Below, piece after piece: positions 17,851 through 26,605 of a stretch of DNA of 64,000 bases. The DNA is taken from the NCBI GenBank assembly GCA_902625825.1, contig CACOCL010000003.1, positions 1 through 64,000 on the forward strand. The letters run 5' to 3'. The stretch's first letter is position 1; each line of letters begins with the position of its first letter. Made by a program: the position numbers and the translations under genes. The notes beneath the pieces were generated by a model that had not been told where the DNA came from, did not search any database, and saw nothing but the letters and a program-made list of their open reading frames with translations. The stretch comes from an uncultured Pelagibacteraceae bacterium. GTDB taxonomy: Bacteria > Pseudomonadota > Alphaproteobacteria > Pelagibacterales > Pelagibacteraceae.

Positions 17851-18407
17851 TGTCAGTTCTTTCTGATAAATGGATAAGGAAGATGTCAAAAGATCTTGCT
17901 ATGATTACGCCTTTTGAGGAAAAACAGATAAGAGGTAATAATATATCTTATGGCTTATCTTCATTTGGATATGATGCAAGAGTCTCTGATGAATTTAAAA
18001 TATTTACAAATGTTAATTCAGAGATAGTTGATCCAAAGAACTTTAAACCAACAAATTTTGTGACAAAAAAAACGTCAGAATGTATTATACCACCAAATTC
18101 ATTTGTGTTAGCAAGAACTGTTGAAAAATTTAAGATACCAGAGGATATCCTGGTTGTCTGTCTAGGAAAATCAACTTATGCAAGATGTGGTATAATTGTA
18201 AATGTTACGCCTTTAGAGCCGGGATGGGAGGGATACGTAACACTAGAGTTTTCAAATACTACACCCTTACCAGCAAAAATTTATGCAAATGAGGGTGTTG
18301 CTCAATTCATATTTCTAAAAGGAAATGAAAAACCGGAAGTAACTTATGCTGATAGAAAAGGTAAGTACATGGGTCAAGGACCAGAGCCAACACTACCAAA
18401 AGTATAA
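17850..18407 (+). CDS. dcd: dCTP deaminase
   Basis: 185 aa trimeric dUTPase-fold enzyme producing dUTP from dCTP for dTMP synthesis. Motifs: [27 protein letters not shown] and [18 protein letters not shown] with the catalytic Glu, and a C-terminal nucleotide lid [13 protein letters not shown]. It starts one base inside the tiny gene upstream and is 2 nt from murA. Confidence 0.95.
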   Translation: MSVLSDKWIRKMSKDLAMITPFEEKQIRGNNISYGLSSFGYDARVSDEFKIFTNVNSEIVDPKNFKPTNFVTKKTSECIIPPNSFVLARTVEKFKIPEDILVVCLGKSTYARCGIIVNVTPLEPGWEGYVTLEFSNTTPLPAKIYANEGVAQFIFLKGNEKPEVTYADRKGKYMGQGPEPTLPKV

Positions 18408-18409
18408 AA

Positions 18410-19663
18410 ATGCAAAAATTAGAAGTCTTAGGAGCAAACAAGCTCAAAGGAATTGTTAATATCTCTGGTTCAAAAAATGCTTCTTTGCCAATTCTAGCTG
18501 CAACACTATTATCAAATAAAAAAATTTATCTAAAAAATTTACCAAAAGTAAAAGATATTGAAACCATGATAAATCTTTTGAAATCAATGGGATCGCAAAT
18601 TAAATTTGATAAGAAAGATTTAATAATAAATAATTCAAAACAAAATAAAAAATTTGCCTCTTATAATTTAGTTAAAACAATGCGTGCTGGAATACTAGTC
18701 TTAGGACCTTTACTTGCAAAATTTGGTAATGCAAAAGTGTCACTTCCTGGTGGTTGTGCAATAGGAACGAGACCAGTTGATATTCACTTGCAAGCTCTAT
18801 CAAAATTGGGTGTAAAATATAAAATTAGCCAAGGATATGTTCATGCAGCTGCACCAAAAGGTTTAATTGGATCCAAGATACATTTTCCTAAAATTTCAGT
18901 TGGTGCGACAGAAAATTTGATAATTGCTGCAAGTTTAGCTAAAGGAATCTCTATTTTATCCAATTGTGCGATTGAACCAGAAATTAAAGATTTAGTTAAT
19001 TTTTTAAAAAAGATGGGATGTAAATTAAAATGGATAGCAAAGCGTTCTATTAAAATTATAGGCGTAAATCACTTAAACGAAGCAAGTTATTCAGTAATGT
19101 TCGATAGAATTGAGGCTGGGACGTATCTTATTGCAGCAGCAATTACTGAGGGGAGTTTAAAAATAAAAAATGTGAAACCACAAGTTATAAAAACAGAAAT
19201 AGACATTTTGAAAAAAATAGGGGCAAAGATCAAAGTTAAGAAAAGTGAAATTCATATAGAGGGTAGAAAAAAAATTAAAAGCACAAATTTGAAAACTGCA
19301 CCGTGGCCAGGCTTAGCAACAGATTTACAAGCCCAAATGATGGTTCTTCTTTGCAAAGCTAATAAAAAATCTGTAATTCAAGAAAATATTTTTGAAAATA
19401 GATTCATGCATGTAGCGGAATTAAATAGAATGGGCGCAAAAATTTTAATTAAAGGAAACAGAGCAATAATAGATGGAAATACTAAATTTGCCGCAGCGGA
19501 GTTAATGGCTACAGATCTTAGAGCTTCAGTATCACTTGTTTTAGCTGCGTTAACAACAAAAGGAAAATCTTTAATAAATAGAATTTATCATCTTGATAGA
19601 GGATACGAAAATATAGAAAAAAAACTGAAAAAAATTGGCGCAAAGATTAGAAGAGTTAATTAA
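18410..19663 (+). CDS. murA: UDP-N-acetylglucosamine 1-carboxyvinyltransferase
   Basis: 417 aa; first committed step of peptidoglycan synthesis. The N-terminal GSKNASLPILAATLL and the catalytic Cys loop PGGCAIGTRPVDIHL are present, so the enzyme should be fosfomycin-sensitive by family knowledge. Two inverse alpha/beta domains fit the length. Followed by DUF2948 and hisD in the order known from other alphaproteobacteria. Confidence 0.97.
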   Translation: MQKLEVLGANKLKGIVNISGSKNASLPILAATLLSNKKIYLKNLPKVKDIETMINLLKSMGSQIKFDKKDLIINNSKQNKKFASYNLVKTMRAGILVLGPLLAKFGNAKVSLPGGCAIGTRPVDIHLQALSKLGVKYKISQGYVHAAAPKGLIGSKIHFPKISVGATENLIIAASLAKGISILSNCAIEPEIKDLVNFLKKMGCKLKWIAKRSIKIIGVNHLNEASYSVMFDRIEAGTYLIAAAITEGSLKIKNVKPQVIKTEIDILKKIGAKIKVKKSEIHIEGRKKIKSTNLKTAPWPGLATDLQAQMMVLLCKANKKSVIQENIFENRFMHVAELNRMGAKILIKGNRAIIDGNTKFAAAELMATDLRASVSLVLAALTTKGKSLINRIYHLDRGYENIEKKLKKIGAKIRRVN

Positions 19664-20061
19664 TGTATAAGAAATATTTGGCACAAATTATTGCAACTGA
19701 CAGTGAAGGTTTGCAAATGATTTCAGCTTGTAGTGCTGGTGGCAAGGTAAAAGTGTCTAATATTAAATATCTTGGTTCAAATAAAGTTTTTCTTCTGTTT
19801 ATTGAAAGGACTAAAATTGAAAAAGGTCAAAAAGATAAAAAAATAAATAGTATATGTAGATTTGATTTTGTTGATAAAGTAAAATCGAAAAATATTAACC
19901 AAAGTGACAAAAAATTAGAATTAGAGCTAATAGCGATAGATTATATGAAAAACAAAGAGAATTTTGAAATTAATTTAATTTTTGAAAATAATGCCCACAT
20001 TGCTTTGACTACTGAAACAATTGAAGTAAGACTTGAGGATCAAAACGAGATAAGGGAATAA
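19663..20061 (+). CDS. DUF2948 family protein
   Basis: 132 aa. The placement between murA and hisD, with one-base TAATG overlaps on both sides, and the sequence (IATDSEGLQMISACSAGGKV near the start, an ICRFDFVDKV segment in the middle) match the alphaproteobacterial DUF2948 family. Function is unknown; tight coupling suggests expression with murA and hisD. No catalytic motif visible. Confidence 0.8.
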   Translation: MYKKYLAQIIATDSEGLQMISACSAGGKVKVSNIKYLGSNKVFLLFIERTKIEKGQKDKKINSICRFDFVDKVKSKNINQSDKKLELELIAIDYMKNKENFEINLIFENNAHIALTTETIEVRLEDQNEIRE

Positions 20062-21344
20062 TGAAAATCATAAATACTAACAGCAAGAACTTCAATAAAT
20101 TACTTGAAAGATTGTTGACAAAAAGAAGGGCCAAAGTTCAATCAAATTTATCATCGGTTAGTAATATTATAAAAGATGTAAAAAAGAATGGAGATAAGGC
20201 TTTATTAAAGTACGAGAAAAAATTTAATAAAAATAATATTATCATACCTAGTCCTTCACAAATATCTAAATCGATCAGATCTTTGGATAAAAAGGTAAAG
20301 CATGCAATAGATTTAGCATATAAAAGAATTCATAAATTTCACTCTCTTCAAAAATTTAAAAATATTTCTTATGTAGATAAATTAAAAAATAAATTAGAGT
20401 ATAAATACCTTCCCATAGAGTCAGTTGCTATTTATGTGCCAGGTTCTTCCGCCTCTTATCCGTCTAGTGTATTAATGAATGCTATTCCAGCAATAATAGC
20501 CGGAGTTAGAAGATTAGTAATGATAAATCCTGGCTTGCTAGGAAAACAAAATCCTGCGGTACTATATGCTGCAAGAAAATGTAAAATTCGAGAAATTTAC
20601 TCAATTGGAGGTCCCTCGGCAATTGCTGCATTAGCATACGGGACAAAAAAAATTAAAAAAGTAAATAAAATTGTTGGACCTGGAAATTCTTATGTAGCTG
20701 CTGCCAAAAAAGAAGTGTTTGGTCAGGTTGGAATTGAAAGTATGACCGCAGGCCCCTCAGAAGTCACAGTTGTTTGCGATAGATACTCAAATCCTATTTG
20801 GGTTGCAAGTGATTTAATCGGCCAAGCGGAGCATGATAATCTTGCACAATGTATTTTGATTTCAAAAGATAAAAGAATGATTGAAAAAGTAAAAGAAGAA
20901 ATATTTAAACAATTGAAAAAAATTCCACGTTTATCAATTGCAAAAAAAAGTTTAATGACTAATGGTATTTTAATTCACGCTGCTTCAGATAAAAAAATTA
21001 TCGAAATAATTAATAAAATTGCACCCGAACATTTAGAGTTAAATATAAAAGACTATAAGTCTTTCGTATCAGGAATAAAGAATGCAGGTTCAGTCTGTTT
21101 AGGTAAATACGCTATAATGGCAATGACTGATTATAATGTAGGATCAAATCATATACTTCCTACTAATGGTTCAGCAAAATATTCTAGTGGTATTAGTGTG
21201 AATGAATTTTATAAAAGAATTTCTTACATAAACTTGTCAAAAAAGGGTATTGAAAGTCTTGGACCATCAGTTATAACTCTTGCAAATTATGAAGGGTTGC
21301 ATGCTCACGCACAATCTGTGATTAAAAGAATTAGGAGAAAATAA
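20061..21344 (+). CDS. hisD: Histidinol dehydrogenase
   Basis: 427 aa; last two oxidations of histidine synthesis, zinc and NAD dependent. Motifs: [36 protein letters not shown], the AGPSEV loop, QAEHD (zinc ligands Gln/His) and a C-terminal EGLHAHAQS with another metal-ligand His. hisS-hisZ-hisG lie 1 kb downstream, so histidine genes are clustered but not in a single operon. Confidence 0.97.
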   Translation: MKIINTNSKNFNKLLERLLTKRRAKVQSNLSSVSNIIKDVKKNGDKALLKYEKKFNKNNIIIPSPSQISKSIRSLDKKVKHAIDLAYKRIHKFHSLQKFKNISYVDKLKNKLEYKYLPIESVAIYVPGSSASYPSSVLMNAIPAIIAGVRRLVMINPGLLGKQNPAVLYAARKCKIREIYSIGGPSAIAALAYGTKKIKKVNKIVGPGNSYVAAAKKEVFGQVGIESMTAGPSEVTVVCDRYSNPIWVASDLIGQAEHDNLAQCILISKDKRMIEKVKEEIFKQLKKIPRLSIAKKSLMTNGILIHAASDKKIIEIINKIAPEHLELNIKDYKSFVSGIKNAGSVCLGKYAIMAMTDYNVGSNHILPTNGSAKYSSGISVNEFYKRISYINLSKKGIESLGPSVITLANYEGLHAHAQSVIKRIRRK

Positions 21345-21346
21345 AT

Positions 21347-21562
21347 TTGTCAAAACAAGATTTACTTGAATTTAAAGGTAAAGTAACAGATCTATTACCA
21401 AACGCGATGTTTAGAGTTCAATTAGAAAACGGACATGTCGTTACTGCTCATACAGCTGGTAAGTTAAGGAAAAATAGAATTAGAGTATTACAAGGTGATA
21501 ACGTTACAGTTGAGATGACGCCATATGACCTTACAAAAGGCAGAATAATTTTTAGGGGTTAA
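21347..21562 (+). CDS. infA: Translation initiation factor IF-1
   Basis: 71 aa S1/OB-fold protein: [20 protein letters not shown], the [18 protein letters not shown] core and a [12 protein letters not shown] end. The start codon is TTG (21347), two bases after the hisD stop. tRNA-Phe begins 5 nt after the stop, so the two probably share a transcript. Confidence 0.97.
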   Translation: MSKQDLLEFKGKVTDLLPNAMFRVQLENGHVVTAHTAGKLRKNRIRVLQGDNVTVEMTPYDLTKGRIIFRG

Positions 21563-21567
21563 ATTTT

Positions 21568-21642
21568 GCCTCGGTAGCTCAGGAGTAGAGCAGAGCCCTG
21601 AAAAGGCTTGTGTCGGAGGTGCGAATCCTTCCCGAGGCACCA
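21568..21642 (+). tRNA. tRNA-Phe (GAA anticodon)
   Basis: 75 nt with encoded CCA. Acceptor GCCTCGG/CCGAGGC is perfect; the D arm is GCTC/GAGC; the anticodon arm GAGCC/GGCTT holds loop CTGAAAA (GAA, Phe); the T stem is GGAGG/CCTTC with one G:U pair. The T-loop TGCGAAT has G at position 55 instead of the usual T. Located 5 nt after infA. Confidence 0.95.
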
Positions 21643-21717
21643 CCAAAACATCTTGAATTTCATCAAAAAGAAATTAACTTCTATGAATAATAAATAACAA
21701 AAGGACTAAGAAATAAG

Positions 21718-21930
21718 ATGAGTACACTAAAAGGAACCGTTAAATGGTTTAACGGTAAGAAAGGCTTTGGATTTATCGAAAGAGAAGACAAAGAAAAAGA
21801 TGCGTTTGTTCATGCAAGTGCTGTAAAAGCAGCTGGAATGAGATACCTAAATGAAGGAGATAAATTAGAATTTACTTTAGAGGATGGTCCAAAAGGTCCG
21901 TCTGCAGTAAATTTAAAAAAAGTAGACTAG
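21718..21930 (+). CDS. cspA: Cold-shock domain protein
   Basis: 70 aa, a single cold-shock OB domain. RNP1 is KGFGFIERE and RNP2 is DAFVHASAV; the N-terminal GTVKWFNGKKGFGF is diagnostic. Binds single-stranded nucleic acid. A good AAAGGA ribosome site precedes ATG. Followed by a strong stem-loop terminator, one of the few in this window. Confidence 0.96.
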   Translation: MSTLKGTVKWFNGKKGFGFIEREDKEKDAFVHASAVKAAGMRYLNEGDKLEFTLEDGPKGPSAVNLKKVD

Positions 21931-21943
21931 TTTCAGAGATTCT

Positions 21944-21987
21944 AAAAGGGCGTTTTTTCAATAAATTGAAAGACGTCCTTTTCTTTT
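21944..21987 (+). terminator. Rho-independent terminator after cspA
   Basis: Left arm AAAAGGGCGTTTTTTCA pairs with right arm TGAAAGACGTCCTTTT (G:U pairs allowed) around a short AT loop, followed by TCTTTT. It lies 13 nt past the cspA stop. Confidence 0.8.
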
Positions 21988-22153
21988 ATGGGTTGAATAA
22001 TTTAGATTTTTGATTAAAAAGACCACCATGATTATAAATTTAACAATTAATACAATTGCTAACAGACTCCACAAAATCTGTTTCCATAGCCTGTAGGCTA
22101 TTTATTTATAATATAATTTTAATCCACATAAAAATAATATAAAAACAAGGAAT
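21988..22153 (+). other. Intergenic region with two hairpins upstream of tRNA-His
   Basis: A 166-base gap without a recognised gene. It holds hairpin AACAGA/TCTGTT (22061-22066 with 22077-22082), the terminator-like stem at 22086-22101, and a TATAAA box at 22138-22143 ten bases before tRNA-His, a plausible -10 with a poor -35. A 22-codon frame (ATG 22028, TAG 22094) contains two His codons, but evidence that it is translated is weak. It could be an untranslated leader or small RNA. Confidence 0.35.
22086..22101 (+). terminator. Terminator-like stem-loop
   Basis: ATAGCC pairs with GGCTAT around loop TGTA, followed by a T-rich run TTATTTAT. It is compact and perfect but short. It may end a short RNA or back up the cspA terminator. 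Confidence 0.45.
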
Positions 22154-22228
22154 GCCTGGGTGGTGTAACGGTTAGCACGAAAGTTTGTGGAACTTTAAGT
22201 TTGAGTTCGATTCTCAGCCCGGGTACCA
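22154..22228 (+). tRNA. tRNA-His (GTG anticodon), alphaproteobacterial type without G-1
   Basis: 75 nt with encoded CCA. Acceptor GCCTGGG/CCCGGGT with G1:U72 and T4:G69, discriminator A73, anticodon loop TTGTGGA (GTG). The T-loop TTCGATT is canonical. The base before G1 is T, so there is no encoded G-1, and position 73 is A rather than C. Both are the known identity shift of a group of alphaproteobacteria that pairs with a divergent HisRS. The hisS start codon follows after only five A residues. Confidence 0.95.
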
Positions 22229-22233
22229 AAAAA

Positions 22234-23628
22234 ATGAATAAAGTAAATAAATTAGTTCCTGGATTACCTTCAGGATTTGAAGATCGATGGGGAAAAAAAG
22301 TTCTTCTTAAGAAAAAGCTTTTAACGGCTATTGAGAAAAATTTTATAAAATTTGGAGCTGAGGCTTTAGAAACTCCTTCGTTTGAAATTAGTGAAAACAT
22401 AGGATCTTTTCTTGCAGAAGATGATGCTAATCCTATGTCTGATGTATTCTCATTTGAAGATGGAGGCAAAAACATAATTCTTCGTTATGATCTTTCAAGC
22501 CCGCTTGCAAGATTTTATGCTCAAAATAACCAAGAACTTCCATCAATTTTTAAGCGATATCAAATTCAAAATGTATTTAGAAATGAAAAAGCAGGAAACG
22601 GTCGATACAGAGAATTTATGCAAGCAGATTTTGATATTGTTGGAAATGTTAATCCTGCCCAAGCAAATGCAGAGCTTTGCAATTTAATATCAAGCACACT
22701 ATTAGATTGTGGATTAAACAAAGATCAATTTACCATCAATGTAAGTAATAGAAAAATAGTGCAAGGCTTAATTAATGAATTAAAAATTTCTGAAGAAAAA
22801 CAAACCAAAGTTATTCGAGCTATAGATAAACTCGATAAGCCTGGATTTGGCTTAAAAGGAGTTGAAGACTTACTGAAGAAAGAGAGAAAAGACAAAAGTG
22901 GCGCTATTACGAAAGGAGCTGAGTTATCAGATGATCAAGCAGCACAAATATTGAATTTCCTTAAAATAAGAAATTTAAAAGAATTAAAAGAAAATTTAAA
23001 AAACCCCATATCTCAAGAAGGAATTAAAGAATTAGAAGATGTATTTGAAATTCTTGGATACGGATCAAATTTAAAACAAGTTAAAACAAATTTTACTATA
23101 GTTAGGGGACTTGCTTATTACTCAGATTTTATTGTTGAAACTAACTTAAATTTTAAAGTCACTAATAACAAAGGTAAGGAAATTGAGTTAGGTAGCATCT
23201 GCTCAGGAGGTTCATATGCCAAACTAATTTCAAGATTCAGAGGGGTTGATGTTCCTGGGACAGGAATTAGCTTTGGAGTTGATCGATTATTATTTGCATT
23301 AATACAGCTCGATCAAATTAAAGTAGAGGATCAAAAACCAGTTTTGGTCTGTGTAATGGATCAAAAATTTTTGAATAATTATTATAAGATAGTCGATTTA
23401 TTAAGAGAAAATAATATAAACGCAGAAATATTTTTAAGTACCAAAAAAAATTTAGGAAAGCAGCTAGAATTAGCAAATAAACGTGAATTACCAATTGCGG
23501 TCATTTGTGGCGAAAATGAATTTAAAGATAATACTATAACTATTAAAAATCTTAGAGGTGTCAAAGGTGAAAATAGCCAAACAATTCCAAAATCGAATTT
23601 GATAAATGAAATCAAAAAACTTATCTGA
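22234..23628 (+). CDS. hisS: Histidyl-tRNA synthetase (divergent alphaproteobacterial type)
   Basis: 464 aa class II synthetase. Motif 2 reads FRNEKAGNGRYREFMQADFD and the histidine-binding block is VRGLAYYSDFIVE; both are closer to the divergent alphaproteobacterial HisRS than to the E. coli type (RGLDYY). An extra segment around residues 205-265 makes it longer than canonical bacterial enzymes (about 420 aa). The frame is open further upstream, but inside the tRNA-His gene; ATG 22234 gives the proper N-terminus (LVPGLPSGFEDR). No Shine-Dalgarno can fit between tRNA and start. It overlaps hisZ by 23 nt. Confidence 0.95.
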   Translation: MNKVNKLVPGLPSGFEDRWGKKVLLKKKLLTAIEKNFIKFGAEALETPSFEISENIGSFLAEDDANPMSDVFSFEDGGKNIILRYDLSSPLARFYAQNNQELPSIFKRYQIQNVFRNEKAGNGRYREFMQADFDIVGNVNPAQANAELCNLISSTLLDCGLNKDQFTINVSNRKIVQGLINELKISEEKQTKVIRAIDKLDKPGFGLKGVEDLLKKERKDKSGAITKGAELSDDQAAQILNFLKIRNLKELKENLKNPISQEGIKELEDVFEILGYGSNLKQVKTNFTIVRGLAYYSDFIVETNLNFKVTNNKGKEIELGSICSGGSYAKLISRFRGVDVPGTGISFGVDRLLFALIQLDQIKVEDQKPVLVCVMDQKFLNNYYKIVDLLRENNINAEIFLSTKKNLGKQLELANKRELPIAVICGENEFKDNTITIKNLRGVKGENSQTIPKSNLINEIKKLI

Positions 23629-24658
23629 AAAATTCCTTAGATCTGTAAAGTCTAAAGGATTTAAGTATATCGAATTGCCATCTGTAATTGAGACAAATCA
23701 CATTGTGCAAAGATCAGGCGAGAATTTTAGAAAATTTATCTTTTCATTTACTGATCAAAATGGAAATGAGCTATGTTTACGTCCTGATTTAACAATAGTT
23801 TCATGCCTTAGATATTTAGAAAATAATTTCAAAGGAAAGGAAAAAATATTTTATAGTGGACAGGCCTACAGAAAATCTCAAAATAGAAAAGATTCTATTA
23901 TCAGAGATCAAATAGGGTTTGAAATTATTGGTTCAAAAAATGAAAAAATTGACGATAAAGAAATAATAAATACATCTTTAAATTCTTTAAAAAAATTAAG
24001 ATATTCTTCAGGAAAATTAACACTTGGAAATGTAGAAATCTTCAATCTCTTAATATCAAAATTAGATATTCCAAAAAGATGGAAGTTAAGACTATGTAGA
24101 CACTTTTGGAGAGAAGATTATTTTAACGATTTATTAAAAAGGTTAGAGTTAAACTCAGATGTAGACCCAACTGTAGTTGAAATTGACAAGAAGCGTTATC
24201 TGAAAATGCTAAAGGAAGATAAATCATCAATTATAGCTGGTAGATCTATCGAAGAAATTTTAAACAGGTTTAGTAACAAAATTAAAGATCCGAGACGTAC
24301 AAGTAAGGGAAAAAATGTATCTAAAATTATTAAAGAGTTTTTAAAAATTCAATGTCCAATAAATAATGCTGCTAAAGAATTAAATAAATTTTTTAAAAAA
24401 TACCAAATTAATTTGGTGGTAGATCAAAAATATTTTCCAATTTCGAGCAACAAAGTATCAAAACTAAACGTAATTTTTTCAACTTCCTTTGGAAGACAAC
24501 TTGAATATTACACAGGAATGGTTTTTAAAATTGATATTAAATCAAATAATAAAATTAAGAATATTATTAATGGTGGTAGATACGATCAATTAATTTCTGA
24601 TCTAGGTTCTAAAAATCAAGTCTCAGCAGTAGGAGCTGCTTTAAACTTAAATTACTAA
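23606..24658 (+). CDS. hisZ: ATP phosphoribosyltransferase regulatory subunit (HisRS-like)
   Basis: 350 aa paralogue of the HisRS catalytic core, without an anticodon-binding domain. Class II-like motifs remain (CLRPDLTIVSCLRYLENN, FYSGQAYRKSQN, GGRYDQLISDLG). HisZ proteins form a hetero-octamer with short HisG and confer histidine feedback. The adjacent HisG is the short form, which requires HisZ, supporting the call. Confidence 0.92.
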   Translation: MKSKNLSEKFLRSVKSKGFKYIELPSVIETNHIVQRSGENFRKFIFSFTDQNGNELCLRPDLTIVSCLRYLENNFKGKEKIFYSGQAYRKSQNRKDSIIRDQIGFEIIGSKNEKIDDKEIINTSLNSLKKLRYSSGKLTLGNVEIFNLLISKLDIPKRWKLRLCRHFWREDYFNDLLKRLELNSDVDPTVVEIDKKRYLKMLKEDKSSIIAGRSIEEILNRFSNKIKDPRRTSKGKNVSKIIKEFLKIQCPINNAAKELNKFFKKYQINLVVDQKYFPISSNKVSKLNVIFSTSFGRQLEYYTGMVFKIDIKSNNKIKNIINGGRYDQLISDLGSKNQVSAVGAALNLNY

Positions 24659-24660
24659 TC

Positions 24661-25347
24661 ATGGACAATATGATAAACATAGGAATTCCAAGCAAAGGTA
24701 GATTAAAACAAGATGTTTTAAAGATTTTTAAAAAGAAAAAATTAAATCTTATTTCAGAAAGAGGAGAGAGAGATTTAATTGGCTCAATCAAAAGTAAAAC
24801 AAATGTAAAAATATTGTATTTGCACGCCAGAGAAATCATAGAAAGACTCGGAGACAATTCTTTAGATATTGGTTTTTCAGGGCTTGATTTATTTAAAGAA
24901 AGTGAAATTAACACTCAAAAGAAAATTAATGTAAATAAAAAATTAAGTTTTGGAAAAGCTGATTTAGTTGTTGCTATTCCTGATCCTTGGATTGATGTTC
25001 AAACAATAGCCGACCTTGAGGAAATTGCTTTTGAATTTAGAGATAAAAAGAAAAAAAGATTAAGAGTTGCTACTAAATATCCAAATTTAACAAAAGAATT
25101 TTTATTTTCAAAAGGTGTCACTCAATTTAGATTAGTTGAAAGTCTTGGAGCAACAGAAGCATATCCTTTTACAGGATCAGCAGAATTAATTACCGATATC
25201 AGTTCTACAGGTGAAACATTAAAAGCCAATAATTTAAGAGTTTTAAAAGATGGCGAGATTCTTAAGTCTCAAGCATGTGTTTTTACATCAAAGAAAAATT
25301 CAAAAAAAAAAGGATTAAAGAAATTGATTCAATTACTTTCCAAATAA
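24661..25347 (+). CDS. hisG: ATP phosphoribosyltransferase, short form
   Basis: 228 aa, lacking the C-terminal regulatory ACT-like domain of long HisG. Family motifs: GIPSKGRLKQDVLKIFKK, LDIGFSGLDLF and the PRPP-binding ELITDISSTGETLKANNL. Catalyses the first step of histidine synthesis. Begins 2 nt after hisZ. Together with hisD it gives two of the histidine enzymes in this window. Confidence 0.96.
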   Translation: MDNMINIGIPSKGRLKQDVLKIFKKKKLNLISERGERDLIGSIKSKTNVKILYLHAREIIERLGDNSLDIGFSGLDLFKESEINTQKKINVNKKLSFGKADLVVAIPDPWIDVQTIADLEEIAFEFRDKKKKRLRVATKYPNLTKEFLFSKGVTQFRLVESLGATEAYPFTGSAELITDISSTGETLKANNLRVLKDGEILKSQACVFTSKKNSKKKGLKKLIQLLSK

Positions 25348-25464
25348 TTTATCCTTAAAATAGACGAGGATTATTTTGATAATATCTAAATTTCTTAATA
25401 TTGCATAAAGAGCTACTAAAATTCCAATTACAAGTATTATTTTCAAAATAAGATATAATTCCAT
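25333..25464 (-). CDS. Candidate 43-aa single-pass membrane protein
   Basis: ATG at 25464 opens 43 codons to TAA at 25333-25335. The first 23 residues are a strong hydrophobic helix (LILKIILVIGILVALYAIL), followed by a basic/aromatic tail ending KDKLFGK. It fills most of the hisG-rmuC gap and overlaps the hisG 3' end by 15 nt, as most convergent genes here do. No homologue recognised; support is the hydrophobic pattern and fit to the gap. Confidence 0.4.
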   Translation of the reverse strand: MELYLILKIILVIGILVALYAILRNLDIIKIILVYFKDKLFGK

Positions 25465-25494
25465 AAAAAACGTTTATAATATAACTTACGAATC

Positions 25495-26586
25495 ATGGAC
25501 ACAATTTTATTAATTATCTTAGTTTTACTGCTAGTAGCAACATTGGCAATTTTATATCTTAACGTTAGATCTAAACCAAAGAATGAGAACAAAGAAGCAG
25601 AAGAAATAGCAAATTTAAATGCTGAAATAGTTCGATTGAAAGATAGTTTAAACACTACAATCAATACATCTTTAAGCTCAATGTCGACCTCATTTAATGC
25701 ACTTTCAACTGGTGTAACTAAAGATATGACTGAGGCCCTTACTAAAGTTGATGAAAAGGTTGGAAATTTTAATCAACAAGTACAACTGTTAAATCAAAGC
25801 CAAGAGGGGATTACTAAAATTTTAGCTGGGGTTAAAAAATATGGAACTTTAGCAGAGTATTCTTTAGGTGCTCTTATGAAAGATTTGCTTCCGGCCTCTC
25901 AATTTATGACCAATGTAAAGATGAAGGAAGATACAAGTGAAAATGTTGAATTTGCAATTAAACTTCAAGGAGATGTTCTGGTACCAGTGGACTCACATTT
26001 TCCAGCCGAAAAGTTTAAAGCAATAACAGATGCTCATGAAGTAGATGATAAAAAGGCAGCAGCGGATGCTAGAACTAAATTAGCAAGCGCATTTAAAGCA
26101 AAAGCAAAAAGTGTTAATGAAAAATATATCGTTCCACCAAAGACCACTGATTTTGCGATTGTTTATGCACCAACTGAGAGTCTTTATAAAGAATTAACAG
26201 AGTATCAAGATCCTAGCACTAAGGAATTGCTAACCCAAGAATTAATGAAAAAATATAAAATTGTAATTTGTGGCCCTAATACTCTATCAGCTTACTTACA
26301 ATCTTTACATATGGGCTTTCAATCATTGAAAGTTCAAAAAGGAGCTACAGAGATTTATAATCATTTAAAAACAATCACTACTAGATTTGGTAAGCATTTT
26401 GACAATATCATTGTGCTTAGAAAAAAATTAGAAGAAGCTATGAGTGTAGTTGATAAGTTTGGTACTGATGCAAGATCAATTAGTAGAACTTTAGAAAATA
26501 TAAAAGATCCCGAGCAGGTTGAGAAAGCTGTCCAAACAGAAAATGTAGAAAAATTTGTCGAAAGAAATAAACAAGCAAAAAATTAA
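25495..26586 (+). CDS. rmuC: RmuC-family DNA recombination protein
   Basis: 363 aa. An N-terminal membrane helix (ILLIILVLLLVATLAILYL) leads to a coiled-coil (about residues 35-110) and a C-terminal RmuC nuclease-like domain with VEFAIKLQGDVLVPVDSHFP, the DFAIVYAPTESLY block and GPNTLSAYLQSLHMGFQSL. RmuC limits inversions at short inverted repeats; its fold is related to restriction-type endonucleases. A TATAAT sits about 15 nt before the ATG. Two further nuclease genes follow. Confidence 0.92.
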   Translation: MDTILLIILVLLLVATLAILYLNVRSKPKNENKEAEEIANLNAEIVRLKDSLNTTINTSLSSMSTSFNALSTGVTKDMTEALTKVDEKVGNFNQQVQLLNQSQEGITKILAGVKKYGTLAEYSLGALMKDLLPASQFMTNVKMKEDTSENVEFAIKLQGDVLVPVDSHFPAEKFKAITDAHEVDDKKAAADARTKLASAFKAKAKSVNEKYIVPPKTTDFAIVYAPTESLYKELTEYQDPSTKELLTQELMKKYKIVICGPNTLSAYLQSLHMGFQSLKVQKGATEIYNHLKTITTRFGKHFDNIIVLRKKLEEAMSVVDKFGTDARSISRTLENIKDPEQVEKAVQTENVEKFVERNKQAKN

Positions 26587-26605
26587 TTTCTTTTTTCCAA
26601 AAATA

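Noticed and set aside
22201-22233. N-terminal extension of hisS into tRNA-His
   Set aside because: The extension lies within the tRNA gene and has no similarity to HisRS; ATG 22234 gives the correct N-terminus.
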